From a virus, in IMG/VR virus record IMGVR_UViG_3300030004_000014, positions 1-64,000 of that record: a stretch of DNA of 64,000 bases. One strand, 5' to 3'. Positions 18,340 to 27,500 of the stretch are shown here, one piece after another. A program made the position numbers and the translations under genes. The notes beneath the pieces were generated by a model. The model worked only from the letters and a program-made list of their open reading frames with translations. It had not been told where the DNA came from and ran no database searches. Positions within the stretch are counted from its first letter, which is position 1; each line of letters starts with the position of its first letter.

Positions 18340-18705
18340 ATGACTTATTTTCCTCTTGTTGTTGCTAGATTCTTTACGATCACTCTTGACAAGGATGTTC
18401 TCGAACATACCAAGACTTACGAACATGAAAAAGAGACATACGAGTTCATCGTGAAGTGGACTGGCCTGACTCCGACCTGGAAAGTCGTCGCGCAGTTTAA
18501 CTGCTTGATCAGAAATCTTGGAGGTTGGGCTCCCCTGACTTTCCTGTCGCTGATCGGCTTATCAGTCGAATATGGGTTTAACTCCAAGCTGTTCCTGGCG
18601 GCCCCCGTGGCGCTTAGTTTCGATCTGGTGGTGCTTCTTACCAGCATTATCCAGAAACTGAGCAATCCCATTTTTGGGCTTCTTTATAAGGAGGAACATA
18701 TCTGA
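18340..18705 (+). CDS. Small membrane protein, 121 aa
   Basis: Start at the ATG after GCTGAGG; an in-frame TTG upstream is less likely. The first half is polar with an acidic/basic stretch, and residues about 65-110 hold two hydrophobic segments (LTFLSLIGLSVEYGF and APVALSFDLVVLL). Its base composition (about 50% GC in places) is well above that of its neighbours. A ribosome-site-like AAGGAGG lies near its own end, at about 18690. No family recognised; position in a small-gene array suggests an early accessory function. Confidence 0.65.
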   Translation: MTYFPLVVARFFTITLDKDVLEHTKTYEHEKETYEFIVKWTGLTPTWKVVAQFNCLIRNLGGWAPLTFLSLIGLSVEYGFNSKLFLAAPVALSFDLVVLLTSIIQKLSNPIFGLLYKEEHI

Positions 18706-18718
18706 AAGGGATATGAAC

Positions 18719-18994
18719 ATGGACGAAAGCAATCTTGTTCCAAAACTGAGGTTCGAGTTCAATCTACTGATCCTGATGAGAGATAAAGATATACATGAAA
18801 ATCAGGAACGGATGATCGGACTTCAGAACATTCTCATGAAATCTACTGCTTTTCCGAATAGCAGTGATGGCATCGTCTTCAAGGAGAACATCATTTCGGA
18901 AAACGAGCGCGAGTTCATTCTTGATATCATCGTCAAGAACACGCAGTTCAAGCTATATAGAAAGATGGGACTAGTTTCTGTTGTGTTTATATAA
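18719..18994 (+). CDS. Unknown small protein, 91 aa
   Basis: Starts at the ATG 8 bases after GAAAGGG; another ATG 6 bases earlier is too close to that site. Acidic/basic helical protein (LMRDKDIHENQERMIGLQ) with no motif recognised. Same transcript as the upstream membrane protein and similarly raised GC. Ends at a hairpin. Confidence 0.6.
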   Translation: MDESNLVPKLRFEFNLLILMRDKDIHENQERMIGLQNILMKSTAFPNSSDGIVFKENIISENEREFILDIIVKNTQFKLYRKMGLVSVVFI

Positions 18995-19005
18995 GTGGAA
19001 ACTAT

Positions 19006-19030
19006 GGGGGAGAGCATCATGCTCTCCCCC
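19006..19030. terminator. Hairpin terminator
   Basis: Stem GGGGGAGAGC/GCTCTCCCCC with a five-base loop, 11 bases after the stop. Confidence 0.8.
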
Positions 19031-19054
19031 TTAATATCTTTTCTTTTTTATTTG

Positions 19055-19074
19055 AGATATATATTACTTATTTG
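19055..19074 (+). promoter_or_regulatory. Class A promoter-like motif
   Basis: AGATATATATTACTTATTTG, 41 bases upstream of the 33-residue gene and 25 bases after a terminator. Confidence 0.55.
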
Positions 19075-19114
19075 AAAGTTTTAACCCTATCTAATGTATG
19101 ATTAGGAGAGAGAA

Positions 19115-19216
19115 ATGAAGGCCGATAAAGCAAATCTCGAAGGTGTTGTTTATCTCGCCTTCGCTATGTTCGGAATGATAGTAATCATGGTGCTCGCATA
19201 TACTCCGGCACAATGA
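19115..19216 (+). CDS. Tiny membrane protein, 33 aa
   Basis: ATG preceded by AGGAGAGA. Short acidic/basic start (MKADKANLEG) and one hydrophobic segment (VVYLAFAMFGMIVIMVLAY). It has its own promoter-like motif and terminator, which makes this very short ORF believable. Function unknown. Confidence 0.6.
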   Translation: MKADKANLEGVVYLAFAMFGMIVIMVLAYTPAQ

Positions 19217-19225
19217 TCATTAACT

Positions 19226-19255
19226 CTAGGGTGAGTTCATATGAACTCACCCTAG
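19226..19255. terminator. Hairpin terminator
   Basis: Perfect 30-base palindrome with a central CATATG, 10 bases after the 33-residue gene. Confidence 0.75.
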
Positions 19256-19273
19256 TATGTGGAGAATAATCAC

Positions 19274-19399
19274 GTGGCAAAAATATTTCTTTGTAAGAAA
19301 CATGGATGTGGGCACGAACTAACCAGTATTAAAGATAACGAAGTCTGTGACTGGTGTGGCTCGCCCATGGAGAAAATTGCTGCAATATTCGGCGTGTGA
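19274..19399 (+). CDS. Tiny zinc-ribbon protein, 41 aa
   Basis: GTG start with TGGAGAA about 8 bases upstream. It carries two Cys pairs, C-x4-C (FLCKKHGCGH) and C-x2-C (VCDWCGSP), with a His after the first, as in minimal zinc ribbons. Such small proteins can bind RNA, DNA or a host protein. It sits between two hairpins; whether the first one is read through or a promoter lies between is not clear. Confidence 0.6.
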   Translation: MAKIFLCKKHGCGHELTSIKDNEVCDWCGSPMEKIAAIFGV

Positions 19400-19402
19400 A
19401 TA

Positions 19403-19434
19403 AGAGAGGGAGTGGCATATGCCACTCCCTCTCT
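19403..19434. terminator. Hairpin terminator
   Basis: Perfect 32-base palindrome centred on GGCATATGCC; it lies between the convergent ends of the zinc-ribbon gene (+) and the 91-residue gene (-). Confidence 0.75.
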
Positions 19435-19449
19435 CACCTTTTATTTTTT

Positions 19450-19725
19450 CTATAAATCAAGATGTTCTGATAGAGTACAATATCCAATACTTTCATTAGT
19501 AACATTTCTTCTAATATTAACAAGTTCGCAACAATTATTATTTATAACAGTTTGTCCATCATACATAATAATTTCATCATTACAATATTTTTTAATATTT
19601 GTAATAATCACCATAGCATTAGGGACGTGATTTTTAAAAATAGGATCATTGATCTGACACATTGTAACGTCACCAATTTTCAAAGACTTTGAAAAAGTTT
19701 GTATTTGTGACATTTCAAATGACAT
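19450..19725 (-). CDS. Unknown 91-aa protein downstream of maturase
   Basis: Last gene of the radical-SAM operon, starting 6 bases after the maturase stop. It is a small, probably beta-rich protein (SLKIGDVTMCQINDP, then NAMVIITNIKKY and EIIMYDGQTVI) with five Cys, including a CC pair. No family recognised. Position suggests either an accessory factor of the modification system (a substrate-recognition protein, for example) or an independent small barrel protein. I see no clear PqqD-like winged-helix pattern. Confidence 0.7.
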   Translation of the reverse strand: MSFEMSQIQTFSKSLKIGDVTMCQINDPIFKNHVPNAMVIITNIKKYCNDEIIMYDGQTVINNNCCELVNIRRNVTNESIGYCTLSEHLDL

Positions 19726-19731
19726 CCTATT

Positions 19732-21027
19732 TTAGACTGGGAGTTTAAATTTATCTACAGAAAGGCCAAAAATGTTTTTTCTACTTTCTGGCAAAGTATC
19801 AGAACATATATAAAGAGGTACATAACCAGTTTGTGATTCAAATGCAACAGCAAATAAAGGAATAAGATTTGTATAAGACATTTCGCAGGATGAAGCAAAT
19901 AACTCATCTTGAATAAAGAAACAACTTCCTCTACATGTAGATAACACAGGACAATCTTTACAATTCTCTCGTCTAGACCAATGTGTACCAGTATTTAATT
20001 TTACTTCATCGAGTTTTGTAATATCACCGATTTTATGAGATTCACCATTCTGAGCTATGGTATTAGCAGATGTATTTTGACATGTCAATATATCCCCATT
20101 CATATTAACAACGAGAACATTTTCTGCATCTAAACCACAACCTTGTGGATCATTAACATGACTTTCAACATTAAAATGGGAAGTCATAACATTTTTTTGA
20201 TTTGGTAATCTATCAAATAAACCAGGATTTTGTTTAAACTCTAACCAGTTATATAGACGTAAACTTTGCATTTCTTCATGAGTGAAATTAATCGAATCTT
20301 TACTATCATCAGAATAAGCAACAACATATCCCATTTCCGAGAAATTGATGATATCTCTCTTAGGAAATTTATTCATAAAGAATTCAATAATTTTTGATCT
20401 AGAGTAATTTTGTTTATTAAGAACAGATCCGAAACAGAATCTACCTTTGAATTTTTCCAAAATATAGTCGATAACTTCATAGTTAGTATCTAATGGATCA
20501 TCACCACGGACGTGTTGTCCAGGGCCATCGTGAGACATAGACATGGTAAATCCATTATCAAATAGAAAGTCAGCAATTTCTTTTGTAAGAAGACTACCAT
20601 TAGTAATAATACCAAAATTAGTTTTTGGCATAAGCGGTCTTAGTTTTTCAATAAGAGGTTTTAATTTTTTCCAATAAACTAATGGTTCTCCGCCCCAAAA
20701 CTGTAATTTCCTAATACCACTTAAATCTACATTATCTATTAATTTATTAACAAATTCATCAACATCGTACTTATCTTTTGTTTCAGAGTGCGCTAAGAAT
20801 TTCTGAGAACAATAACTACAATTGAAATTACAAGAAATGCCGAGCTGAATTTTCATGAAATAAGGAGTTCTTGATTTCTTACACGGAGTTTCTTTAGATA
20901 CACTAAACGGAACTATAACTTCTGTAGATTCAATTTCCTTAGCTGAAATTCTATTCGTAAGACTATCAAAATAAAAATACTTTTGTTCTTCAGTTTCCCA
21001 ATCTTCACAAAGAATTTTATAAATCAT
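19732..21027 (-). CDS. Radical SAM/SPASM peptide-maturase-like enzyme
   Basis: 431 residues. The radical SAM cluster motif CNFNCSYC is at about residues 66-73, followed by FWGGEPLVYW (the GGE that binds SAM) and SMSHDGPG. The C-terminus holds a full SPASM set for two extra Fe-S clusters: C297, then G-x4-C ending at C316, then C356-x2-C-x5-C-x3-C369 and C381. SPASM enzymes of this layout modify peptides or proteins, often forming thioether or C-C links at Cys. The ATG at 21027 with GAGGAG upstream is preferred to an overlapping start at 21066. It begins 17 bases after an extremely Cys-rich gene, its probable substrate. Confidence 0.92.
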   Translation of the reverse strand: MIYKILCEDWETEEQKYFYFDSLTNRISAKEIESTEVIVPFSVSKETPCKKSRTPYFMKIQLGISCNFNCSYCSQKFLAHSETKDKYDVDEFVNKLIDNVDLSGIRKLQFWGGEPLVYWKKLKPLIEKLRPLMPKTNFGIITNGSLLTKEIADFLFDNGFTMSMSHDGPGQHVRGDDPLDTNYEVIDYILEKFKGRFCFGSVLNKQNYSRSKIIEFFMNKFPKRDIINFSEMGYVVAYSDDSKDSINFTHEEMQSLRLYNWLEFKQNPGLFDRLPNQKNVMTSHFNVESHVNDPQGCGLDAENVLVVNMNGDILTCQNTSANTIAQNGESHKIGDITKLDEVKLNTGTHWSRRENCKDCPVLSTCRGSCFFIQDELFASSCEMSYTNLIPLFAVAFESQTGYVPLYICSDTLPESRKNIFGLSVDKFKLPV

Positions 21028-21043
21028 TGTACTTTTCTCCTCA

Positions 21044-21571
21044 TCAGTCACCGGAACCGGCACCATTAGACAAGTCTACGATCGAACAATTACAGTTACA
21101 ATTGTATTGACAATTACAATTACAATTACAATCGGCTTGTATACCAGTTGTATGACTATAAGCACACTGGTTTGTACCCATTGGAGTACAAGCACAATTA
21201 CATTGTACCATATCCTCATTATAAATCCAATTTAAACCATCATAACAAGCATCGTAAGTAATAACAATTCCGCATTGAGAACCATCAAGTTTATAATAAT
21301 TAGGACTACTAAAATTACACACAGATTCTTGCACACACTGTCCAGTAGAAGCACAATTTGTTGTAGTAGAAGTCGCTGTTCTTGTAATACTATTTTGAGA
21401 AGAAACAGGAGTAAAATAATTATATCCTCTTAAAGATTGTAACCCGTTTGCCATTCCATAAGGAGTATTTGCTTTAATAGTTGCCATACTCAATGTAGCA
21501 TTAGAAGCGTTACCCATTAATACATCTATATCAGAAAAATTAATAGCACCAGATGTAGGAATATTTGTCAT
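21044..21571 (-). CDS. Cys-rich virion-like protein, candidate maturase substrate
   Basis: 175 residues in two parts. Residues 1-52 (SGAINFSDIDVLMG, then LQSLRGYNYF) resemble the start of phage fibre/structural proteins with an IsfsdIn.elg pattern. Residues 73-162 hold all 16 Cys (73, 79, 85, 100, 109, 124, 126, 128, 136, 148, 150, 152, 154, 158, 160, 162), including an alternating Asn-Cys run at 148-162. The tail is Gly/Ser-rich. Such a Cys load in a cytoplasmic phage product makes little sense without metal binding or enzymatic cross-linking, and the radical SAM gene follows at once. The ATG overlaps the upstream stop (ATGA), so translation is coupled. Confidence 0.85.
   Translation of the reverse strand: MTNIPTSGAINFSDIDVLMGNASNATLSMATIKANTPYGMANGLQSLRGYNYFTPVSSQNSITRTATSTTTNCASTGQCVQESVCNFSSPNYYKLDGSQCGIVITYDACYDGLNWIYNEDMVQCNCACTPMGTNQCAYSHTTGIQADCNCNCNCQYNCNCNCSIVDLSNGAGSGD
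21086..21130. repeat. Hexanucleotide repeat coding Asn-Cys
   Basis: About seven copies of a six-base unit close to ACAATT (plus strand), coding the Cys-Asn alternation of residues 148-162. Slippage could change the number of Cys residues without breaking the frame. Confidence 0.7.
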
Positions 21572-21864
21572 TGTTGATTACTCGTCAAATAAAGTAACAG
21601 ATCATTTATGTCTGTACTGCCAGTTTCTATTCTTAATTTAATAAGATCTATGATTTCTCCTGTTGTATCAGATTTAATTTGTGTAGCAAGTTCTGTGGCA
21701 TAAGTCGTTAACGTATCATTAAAAAATCCATAAATATCTTGTTCTGTTAATATAGTAGTTTCTATAGTACTTTTACCTGTTGTATCAGCAGCAACTAATT
21801 TAGTTTTATAGGCAGTAATAGCTGTTGTTATCTGATCATTTGTAAAACTGGACGCAATGGGCAT
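21568..21864 (-). CDS. Unknown Thr-rich 98-aa protein
   Basis: Acidic, Thr-rich helical protein (TTAITAYKTKLVAADTTGKS; LATQIKSDTTGEIIDLIKLR). Not recognised. Its stop overlaps the start of the Cys-rich gene (ATGA), which suggests coordinated amounts. It could be a small structural partner or chaperone of that protein. Good ribosome site (GGAGAGAAAAGGA) before the ATG. Confidence 0.7.
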   Translation of the reverse strand: MPIASSFTNDQITTAITAYKTKLVAADTTGKSTIETTILTEQDIYGFFNDTLTTYATELATQIKSDTTGEIIDLIKLRIETGSTDINDLLLYLTSNQQ

Positions 21865-21881
21865 TCCTTTTCTCTCCTATA

Positions 21882-23549
21882 TTAGAAAGGTCTTGAGACA
21901 GCTAATGCAAAATAATCAATACCATTTGTCTGTGCACCAATTAATAGTTGTTTCTGACTATTAATAACGGAAGCAATACTATTTAAATAATTTAAGTTTT
22001 CTATATTTGCTGTATCTGACATCATTATGTTTCCAGAAGTCATATCGCCATCATAATCAGCATCAAGACCGGGTGCTCTTAATGCCGCAATAGTACAAGA
22101 ATTATTAATAGGATTATCTAGGACAGGATATTGATTATATATCTTTCTTAAATTACCAGAAATAGCTGATCTCAGTTTTATGATACGACCAGGTGTCGTT
22201 GAAACCAAATGTATTTTACTGGGATAACAGGATTCATTCTGAATAACAGGATATCTAGTATTAAACATTGTCTTTTCGATACCGTTATGAATAGCACTGA
22301 ATGTTGACAAATAGAAAAGTTCTAACCAGGTTAAAGGTCTAATATATTCTTTTTTGATCTGTCTATTAAAAACATTTTTAAAGTCATTCATACCACGGAA
22401 TAATGTAATTTCATCTCCTGTATCATATACCATAAACAGATAATATTCTTTATTATTTTTATCTCTAATACTAACAGGACGTTTAGCAAAGTGAGGATTT
22501 TTAAATTTAGAAATAAGATCGCCAATAGCTTCATTTGTATTAAACTTAGCAAGTTCCTGATCAGTTACTTCCGTATATTCTAGATTTAATGTCGATTTAT
22601 TTGTTAATAGAATTTTATTATTACCTCTTTGTCCAAATATAAAATCAAAGAATGCTACTCTAACCCAATGAACAACAGCCGGTTGTAAACCTTTAGCTGC
22701 TTGTAATACACCAATCTTCGTTTCATCTGGTTTTATAACTTGTAAATCATTTGGTGTCATACATTGATATGAAGCACCCGTAATAACATTACGAGTTCCC
22801 CATGTAATCTTACGTTGTGCCCAAACACCATTAATAAATCCTTTTTTACCATCAACGATATTGTAAATATATTCATAAATTTCAACCATCTTCTTTTGTA
22901 AATTTAATCTTACTGTATCGAACACAGCAGATTGCGCATTTTCCAATGAAGATAATGCTAATCCTAAGGATAAAGCGGATGAATAAATCTTATTAATATC
23001 ATCTTGAGAAATACGCTGTTGATCTTCTTCGATATCTCGTAAACCGGCAGGAAGTACTAATAAATATTTTGTAAATAAATTACCTTCTTTCTTATATTTT
23101 TCAATATCTTTAATGCGATCTTCTCTAGCTCTAGATTCAGTTAATTTAAATTCTATTTTAGGAAGATACTTCATAAAGAAAGAGTAACCAGTACCGGCAT
23201 CTATTGTTGTTTCAGGAGTTGGACACTTTTTAAAATCATTGATAGTATTATCAAAGATTGCATATTCTGTACCATTAATAATATTCTCATAAAGAGATCC
23301 TAATTTTATAATATTTTTATAAATGAGAGGTTGTAAAATATAAGTATGCATATCTATATACCCAAAACTAACTAATCTTTTTGTATCACCGATCATTCCA
23401 AAAATCTGTTCTGAGAAAAAACCTTCTGAGTGAAATGATGTACTCGACGGTTCATAAATGGCATGCGACGTTATTGGTAAACAACCATTTTCTTTAATAT
23501 ATTGCTCTGGATTAATAAGCCAAATATTTAATGCATTTTCGACTATCAT
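21882..23549 (-). CDS. rpoC: RNA polymerase beta' subunit, N-terminal part
   Basis: About 555 residues carrying the RNAP active-site motif: GLDADYDGDMTSGN at about residues 494-507, the phage form of NADFDGD, whose three Asp bind catalytic Mg2+. KGFINGVWAQRKITWGTRNVITG corresponds to bacterial GKrGrfRqnLlGKRVDySgRsVI. The protein ends some 50 residues after the active site; the rest of beta' is a separate gene at 55483. The ATG at 23549 follows AAAGGA; an in-frame ATG 33 bases upstream has no such site. It heads the operon that includes the maturase genes. Confidence 0.9.
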   Translation of the reverse strand: MIVENALNIWLINPEQYIKENGCLPITSHAIYEPSSTSFHSEGFFSEQIFGMIGDTKRLVSFGYIDMHTYILQPLIYKNIIKLGSLYENIINGTEYAIFDNTINDFKKCPTPETTIDAGTGYSFFMKYLPKIEFKLTESRAREDRIKDIEKYKKEGNLFTKYLLVLPAGLRDIEEDQQRISQDDINKIYSSALSLGLALSSLENAQSAVFDTVRLNLQKKMVEIYEYIYNIVDGKKGFINGVWAQRKITWGTRNVITGASYQCMTPNDLQVIKPDETKIGVLQAAKGLQPAVVHWVRVAFFDFIFGQRGNNKILLTNKSTLNLEYTEVTDQELAKFNTNEAIGDLISKFKNPHFAKRPVSIRDKNNKEYYLFMVYDTGDEITLFRGMNDFKNVFNRQIKKEYIRPLTWLELFYLSTFSAIHNGIEKTMFNTRYPVIQNESCYPSKIHLVSTTPGRIIKLRSAISGNLRKIYNQYPVLDNPINNSCTIAALRAPGLDADYDGDMTSGNIMMSDTANIENLNYLNSIASVINSQKQLLIGAQTNGIDYFALAVSRPF

Positions 23550-23624
23550 ATTTTTCCTTTCATTATATATATTAGGATTCATAATATCGTGTAATAAGTT
23601 AAATATTATTTATATTAAAAAATC

Positions 23625-23633
23625 ATCTTATGA
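23625..23633 (+). promoter_or_regulatory. Class B promoter-like motif
   Basis: ATCTTATGA after an A-rich run, 32 bases upstream of the start at 23665. Confidence 0.4.
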
Positions 23634-23664
23634 TTAATTCATACTGGGTAGAAGGACCTATCCG

Positions 23665-24540
23665 ATGGACCAGACAGTTAGGTATTCCGATGAATTGCGA
23701 GATAAGATTTTTAATAAATCATTTACTGATGAAGATATTGAAAAAATAAAAGCTATTAAACAAGATAAAGATGCATTAGATAAATTTTCAGAGAAGATGA
23801 TTACTGGCGGATTGATTACTCCAGATAATATCTATATCGATTTACAATATTTTAAAGATTTAAAATTAGGATCATTGATGTCTCTTTTGTATAAAGAGTC
23901 AAAGATAAACGACGTTTCTGAAAAGTTTAATAAAATTAAATTAAACATGCAAAAATATACTGAAAGAAAAACGGACGATCTTTCTAAGTATTTTGATATT
24001 GGATATACTAATGATGATATTGATAATCACCTAAACGATCCTCAGTATTCTGATGAAATATTTATGTTATCTCCAGCTACAGCATTTATTCATGTATTAT
24101 CATGTCAGACTCAAGTTAATGTTAATCATTCTGCTGTTATAGGAAAAAGAGATGTTATTACATTTACTGTTAATACTTATCCACTTAACTTGGGCAATAC
24201 ACCAAAACGTCTTCTTGGAGATTTTATCAATAGTGTCTATTATTGTAATTGTAATGTAATTTATAAATCCCCTTCTGATATAGCTAAGACAATAAAAGAT
24301 TATGATGAATTATACTTATTCAATCTTGATAAACTAAGTCAGATTGATTTATTTCAAAAACAATTTTCAGAATTAACTTTCTTAGGAAAACGTATTTTTG
24401 CTCCTGCATTATTTAAAGATGAACATTCTTATAAAATTGAAGAAAGTCAAGTAAATGGATGGTTGAATTTAGGATGTGATTTTACATATGTTAGATCTGA
24501 ACAGTTTTCTCCTGGTGTAGAAAAGGACAATAAGAAATGA
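23665..24540 (+). CDS. Unknown protein upstream of tape measure
   Basis: 291 residues, not recognised. The first third is charged and helical and the last two thirds look mixed alpha/beta (SAVIGKRDVITFTVNTYPLN). It overlaps the tape measure start by 4 bases (ATGA), so the two are translationally coupled. The position just before a tape measure is usually taken by tail assembly or tail-tube-associated proteins, but I see no frameshift here, and the function is inferred from place only. Confidence 0.7.
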   Translation: MDQTVRYSDELRDKIFNKSFTDEDIEKIKAIKQDKDALDKFSEKMITGGLITPDNIYIDLQYFKDLKLGSLMSLLYKESKINDVSEKFNKIKLNMQKYTERKTDDLSKYFDIGYTNDDIDNHLNDPQYSDEIFMLSPATAFIHVLSCQTQVNVNHSAVIGKRDVITFTVNTYPLNLGNTPKRLLGDFINSVYYCNCNVIYKSPSDIAKTIKDYDELYLFNLDKLSQIDLFQKQFSELTFLGKRIFAPALFKDEHSYKIEESQVNGWLNLGCDFTYVRSEQFSPGVEKDNKK

Positions 24541-27500
24541 CAGACAGTATTTTTAATGGATTAGGATTATCAGATTTAAAATCTATAGACAATTCATCTC
24601 CTCCTAGTATTCAGAAAGAACAAATTAAAGATATAAATACTCCAGTCAAATCTCCTACAACAAATATCATTGATGGATTAGATTTAGAAAGCGATAAATT
24701 AGATAACGTTATGAGTAAGATCAATAATACTTTTAAAACAAAGAATAGAGTGAAAGAATTAAGTATAGATTTGCATTCTATAGATTCTAATGCTTCTTTA
24801 CAAAATACATCAGATTTACATTCATATATTCTAGATCGTAAAAAGATCGCTACTAATTTAAATACAGCATTTAAAGGTTCTGTTAGTAAAGCTGTTTCTG
24901 GAGATAATGAAAAAACTAAAAATACTGGAGCTACTGTTAAAGGTGAGTTTGATCTTGCTATTAATACAATCATAAATGAAAAGATTTTACTAAATGGATT
25001 TACAACATTAAACAGAATTAATATAAATCAATTACAAGTCTTGAAGAACATAAATAAATTTAATACATCTATCTTTACAAACTATCTCTCACAGAGCTTA
25101 TCATTACAATACAAACAGACCGCATTGACCAAAGATTTATTAAATGTTACAAGAGCAGTTGGGGCTATCATTGAAGGTAAGTTAGATGCCATCAAAATAA
25201 ATACTTCATTGTCTATACCTAAAAAAGAATCGATGATTGATCATATCAAAGGAAGTATCAAGAAATCTTTTTATGATAAAATAGGAAGGACTGTTATAGA
25301 TACTGGATATGACCTTGGAAAAAAGCATCTATTTGATCCTACACTAACAGCAGTTAAAGATATTAGTTCTGGTAGAAAATCTGTAAAACAAGTTAAAGAT
25401 GAATTATCTGCACATATGAAAAAACAATATGATCATTATTCTAAAAAAACTATAGATCTTAAAAGACACAGCTTTGATGTAGCTAGAAGAAATGGTGGAA
25501 AAAGAACAGAGAACGTCCTTGATTTCTTAGATGATTCTGGTTCATATGTTAAAAATAAATCGATGGCAGCATACTCATTCACTTTAGATAAATTACATGA
25601 ATTTAATGAAAGTGATTTTAAGAAAGATATCATAAATAAATATGATACGACATCTAGACGTATTGGTGTAAATGCTAGAAATTATAAACGCAAATTTGAC
25701 CATCTTCATCTTAAAGATCATATTGAAGAATTCATGTCAGATATGACTCCAGATATGATTAAGAGATTGGCGAATGATAAGAAATTAAGAGATAGATATT
25801 TTAGAGCTAAAAAGAAACATATTCAAGATTTTATTAATAAGAATAAAACTGATTTAGGTGCTCATTATAGAGAAGTTGAAAAATCTTTAAAAGACAAAGT
25901 TACATGTTTTGAACAGTATGTAGATTCAAATGAATTTGTACATAAAAATCAAGTTAGATATAAAGCTTTAAAGCGCAAGATAAAAAGAACTGATTTCAAG
26001 AAAGAAATTACAAATAGTAAAAAATCAATTGGAAATAGATTAACAAATATTAAAAATAGTATTTTTGATGATAATGATATTCATGATGATATTACTGAAG
26101 ATTATGTTAATTCTTCACATTCTAATAAATCTCATATCGCCAATGACGATATTGAAATTCTTAAGTTATATATTAATGAAATTAATAACTACAATAGAAC
26201 AGGATCTGGTAAGATTCCGAGTGATGTTAAGAAACTAGCTAATGAATTAGGACTCATAAAGAAACAGTCTGTTAAGAATAAGGTTAGAAATCTTTCAAGT
26301 AGATATATTCCAAAAGCAGCTTCTAAATCAGAGTTTACAAGAATTACTAAAAATGTTAGATCTACAACTACGAATAGTTATAACACAGCAAAAGATAAAG
26401 TACGAGATACATACAACTCTATTACTGAAGATGGTGTTTTAAATAAGATTAGTAAATTAAAATCTGGAATAGGAAATAAGATTCCATTATCTGAAGAAAC
26501 ACGAGATAAGATTTTAAGTTATCTTCCTGAAATTAATGCGCTTGCTGCTGGTAAGAAAATAGCCGGTGTTCCATTAGATGTTTTAGAGATTTGTGGAGAA
26601 GCTGGTATTCTCCCAAGCAAAATTGTTTCGGTCGCTAGATTGGCTGATAAAGCAGTTGATAAAGGATACTTGCATCATAGTGCTAAAGGTGTCACAAAGA
26701 GAGTTCTCAAAGGACAACTTGCTTATGGTACTGGTGGTTTGGGTGGTAGTTCTGAAGGAAATGGAATATATGGTGGTGGAGTCAATATAGATTTAAATCC
26801 GCTTAAAGAATCTATTGATAGTTTTCACCAATCATTTAGAACATTCAGTGCCGCATCGTTAAAAGTTTTTAAATCTATGCAGACTGGTAGTGGTGCCACA
26901 GGGAATGGTTCTGGTAGCATAAATACTGTTCAAGAAAAAACTCGTATGCAAAAAATTATGGGTAAACTTAAATTCTGGAAAAAAGATAATACACCCAATA
27001 ATAAACCTGAAGAGATTGGAGATATTCATAAATTATTTAAAGCTGCTACTACGGTTGTTGGCGGGTCTGCTTCTGTCTATGGAAAATATTTAAAGTTTAT
27101 GGGACATATTCCTGCCTTTGGTACAAAGGTATTGTTTGGAAAACATGAAAATGATCCATTTGTTGATGTTTATAGGAAAGATCAGAGAGATGCAGGACAT
27201 CCTCTTGTTACCAAAAAACAATTAGAAAAAGGATGCTATTTTAAAGATGGTAATCCTGTTAGAAATGTCTCTTATATTAAAGAACCTATTTTTGATAAGA
27301 AAGGTAATATGCTTGTTAGTGAAGAAGATATTAAAGCTGGATTAGTGGATATTAGAGGAAAGAATATAGCGAATCGTAAATTTACAATATCTCGATTTGG
27401 TAAAATGGCGGATATTACTGGTATGCTAGGAAGTAAAGCATTAGGTATTACTGGATCTTTAGCTAAAGTTTATGGTCATACTTTACTTGGTTTAGGAAAG

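Noticed and set aside
24537-24540. Frameshift between the 291-aa gene and the tape measure
   Set aside because: Simple ATGA overlap with both genes having normal ends; no slippery run at the junction.
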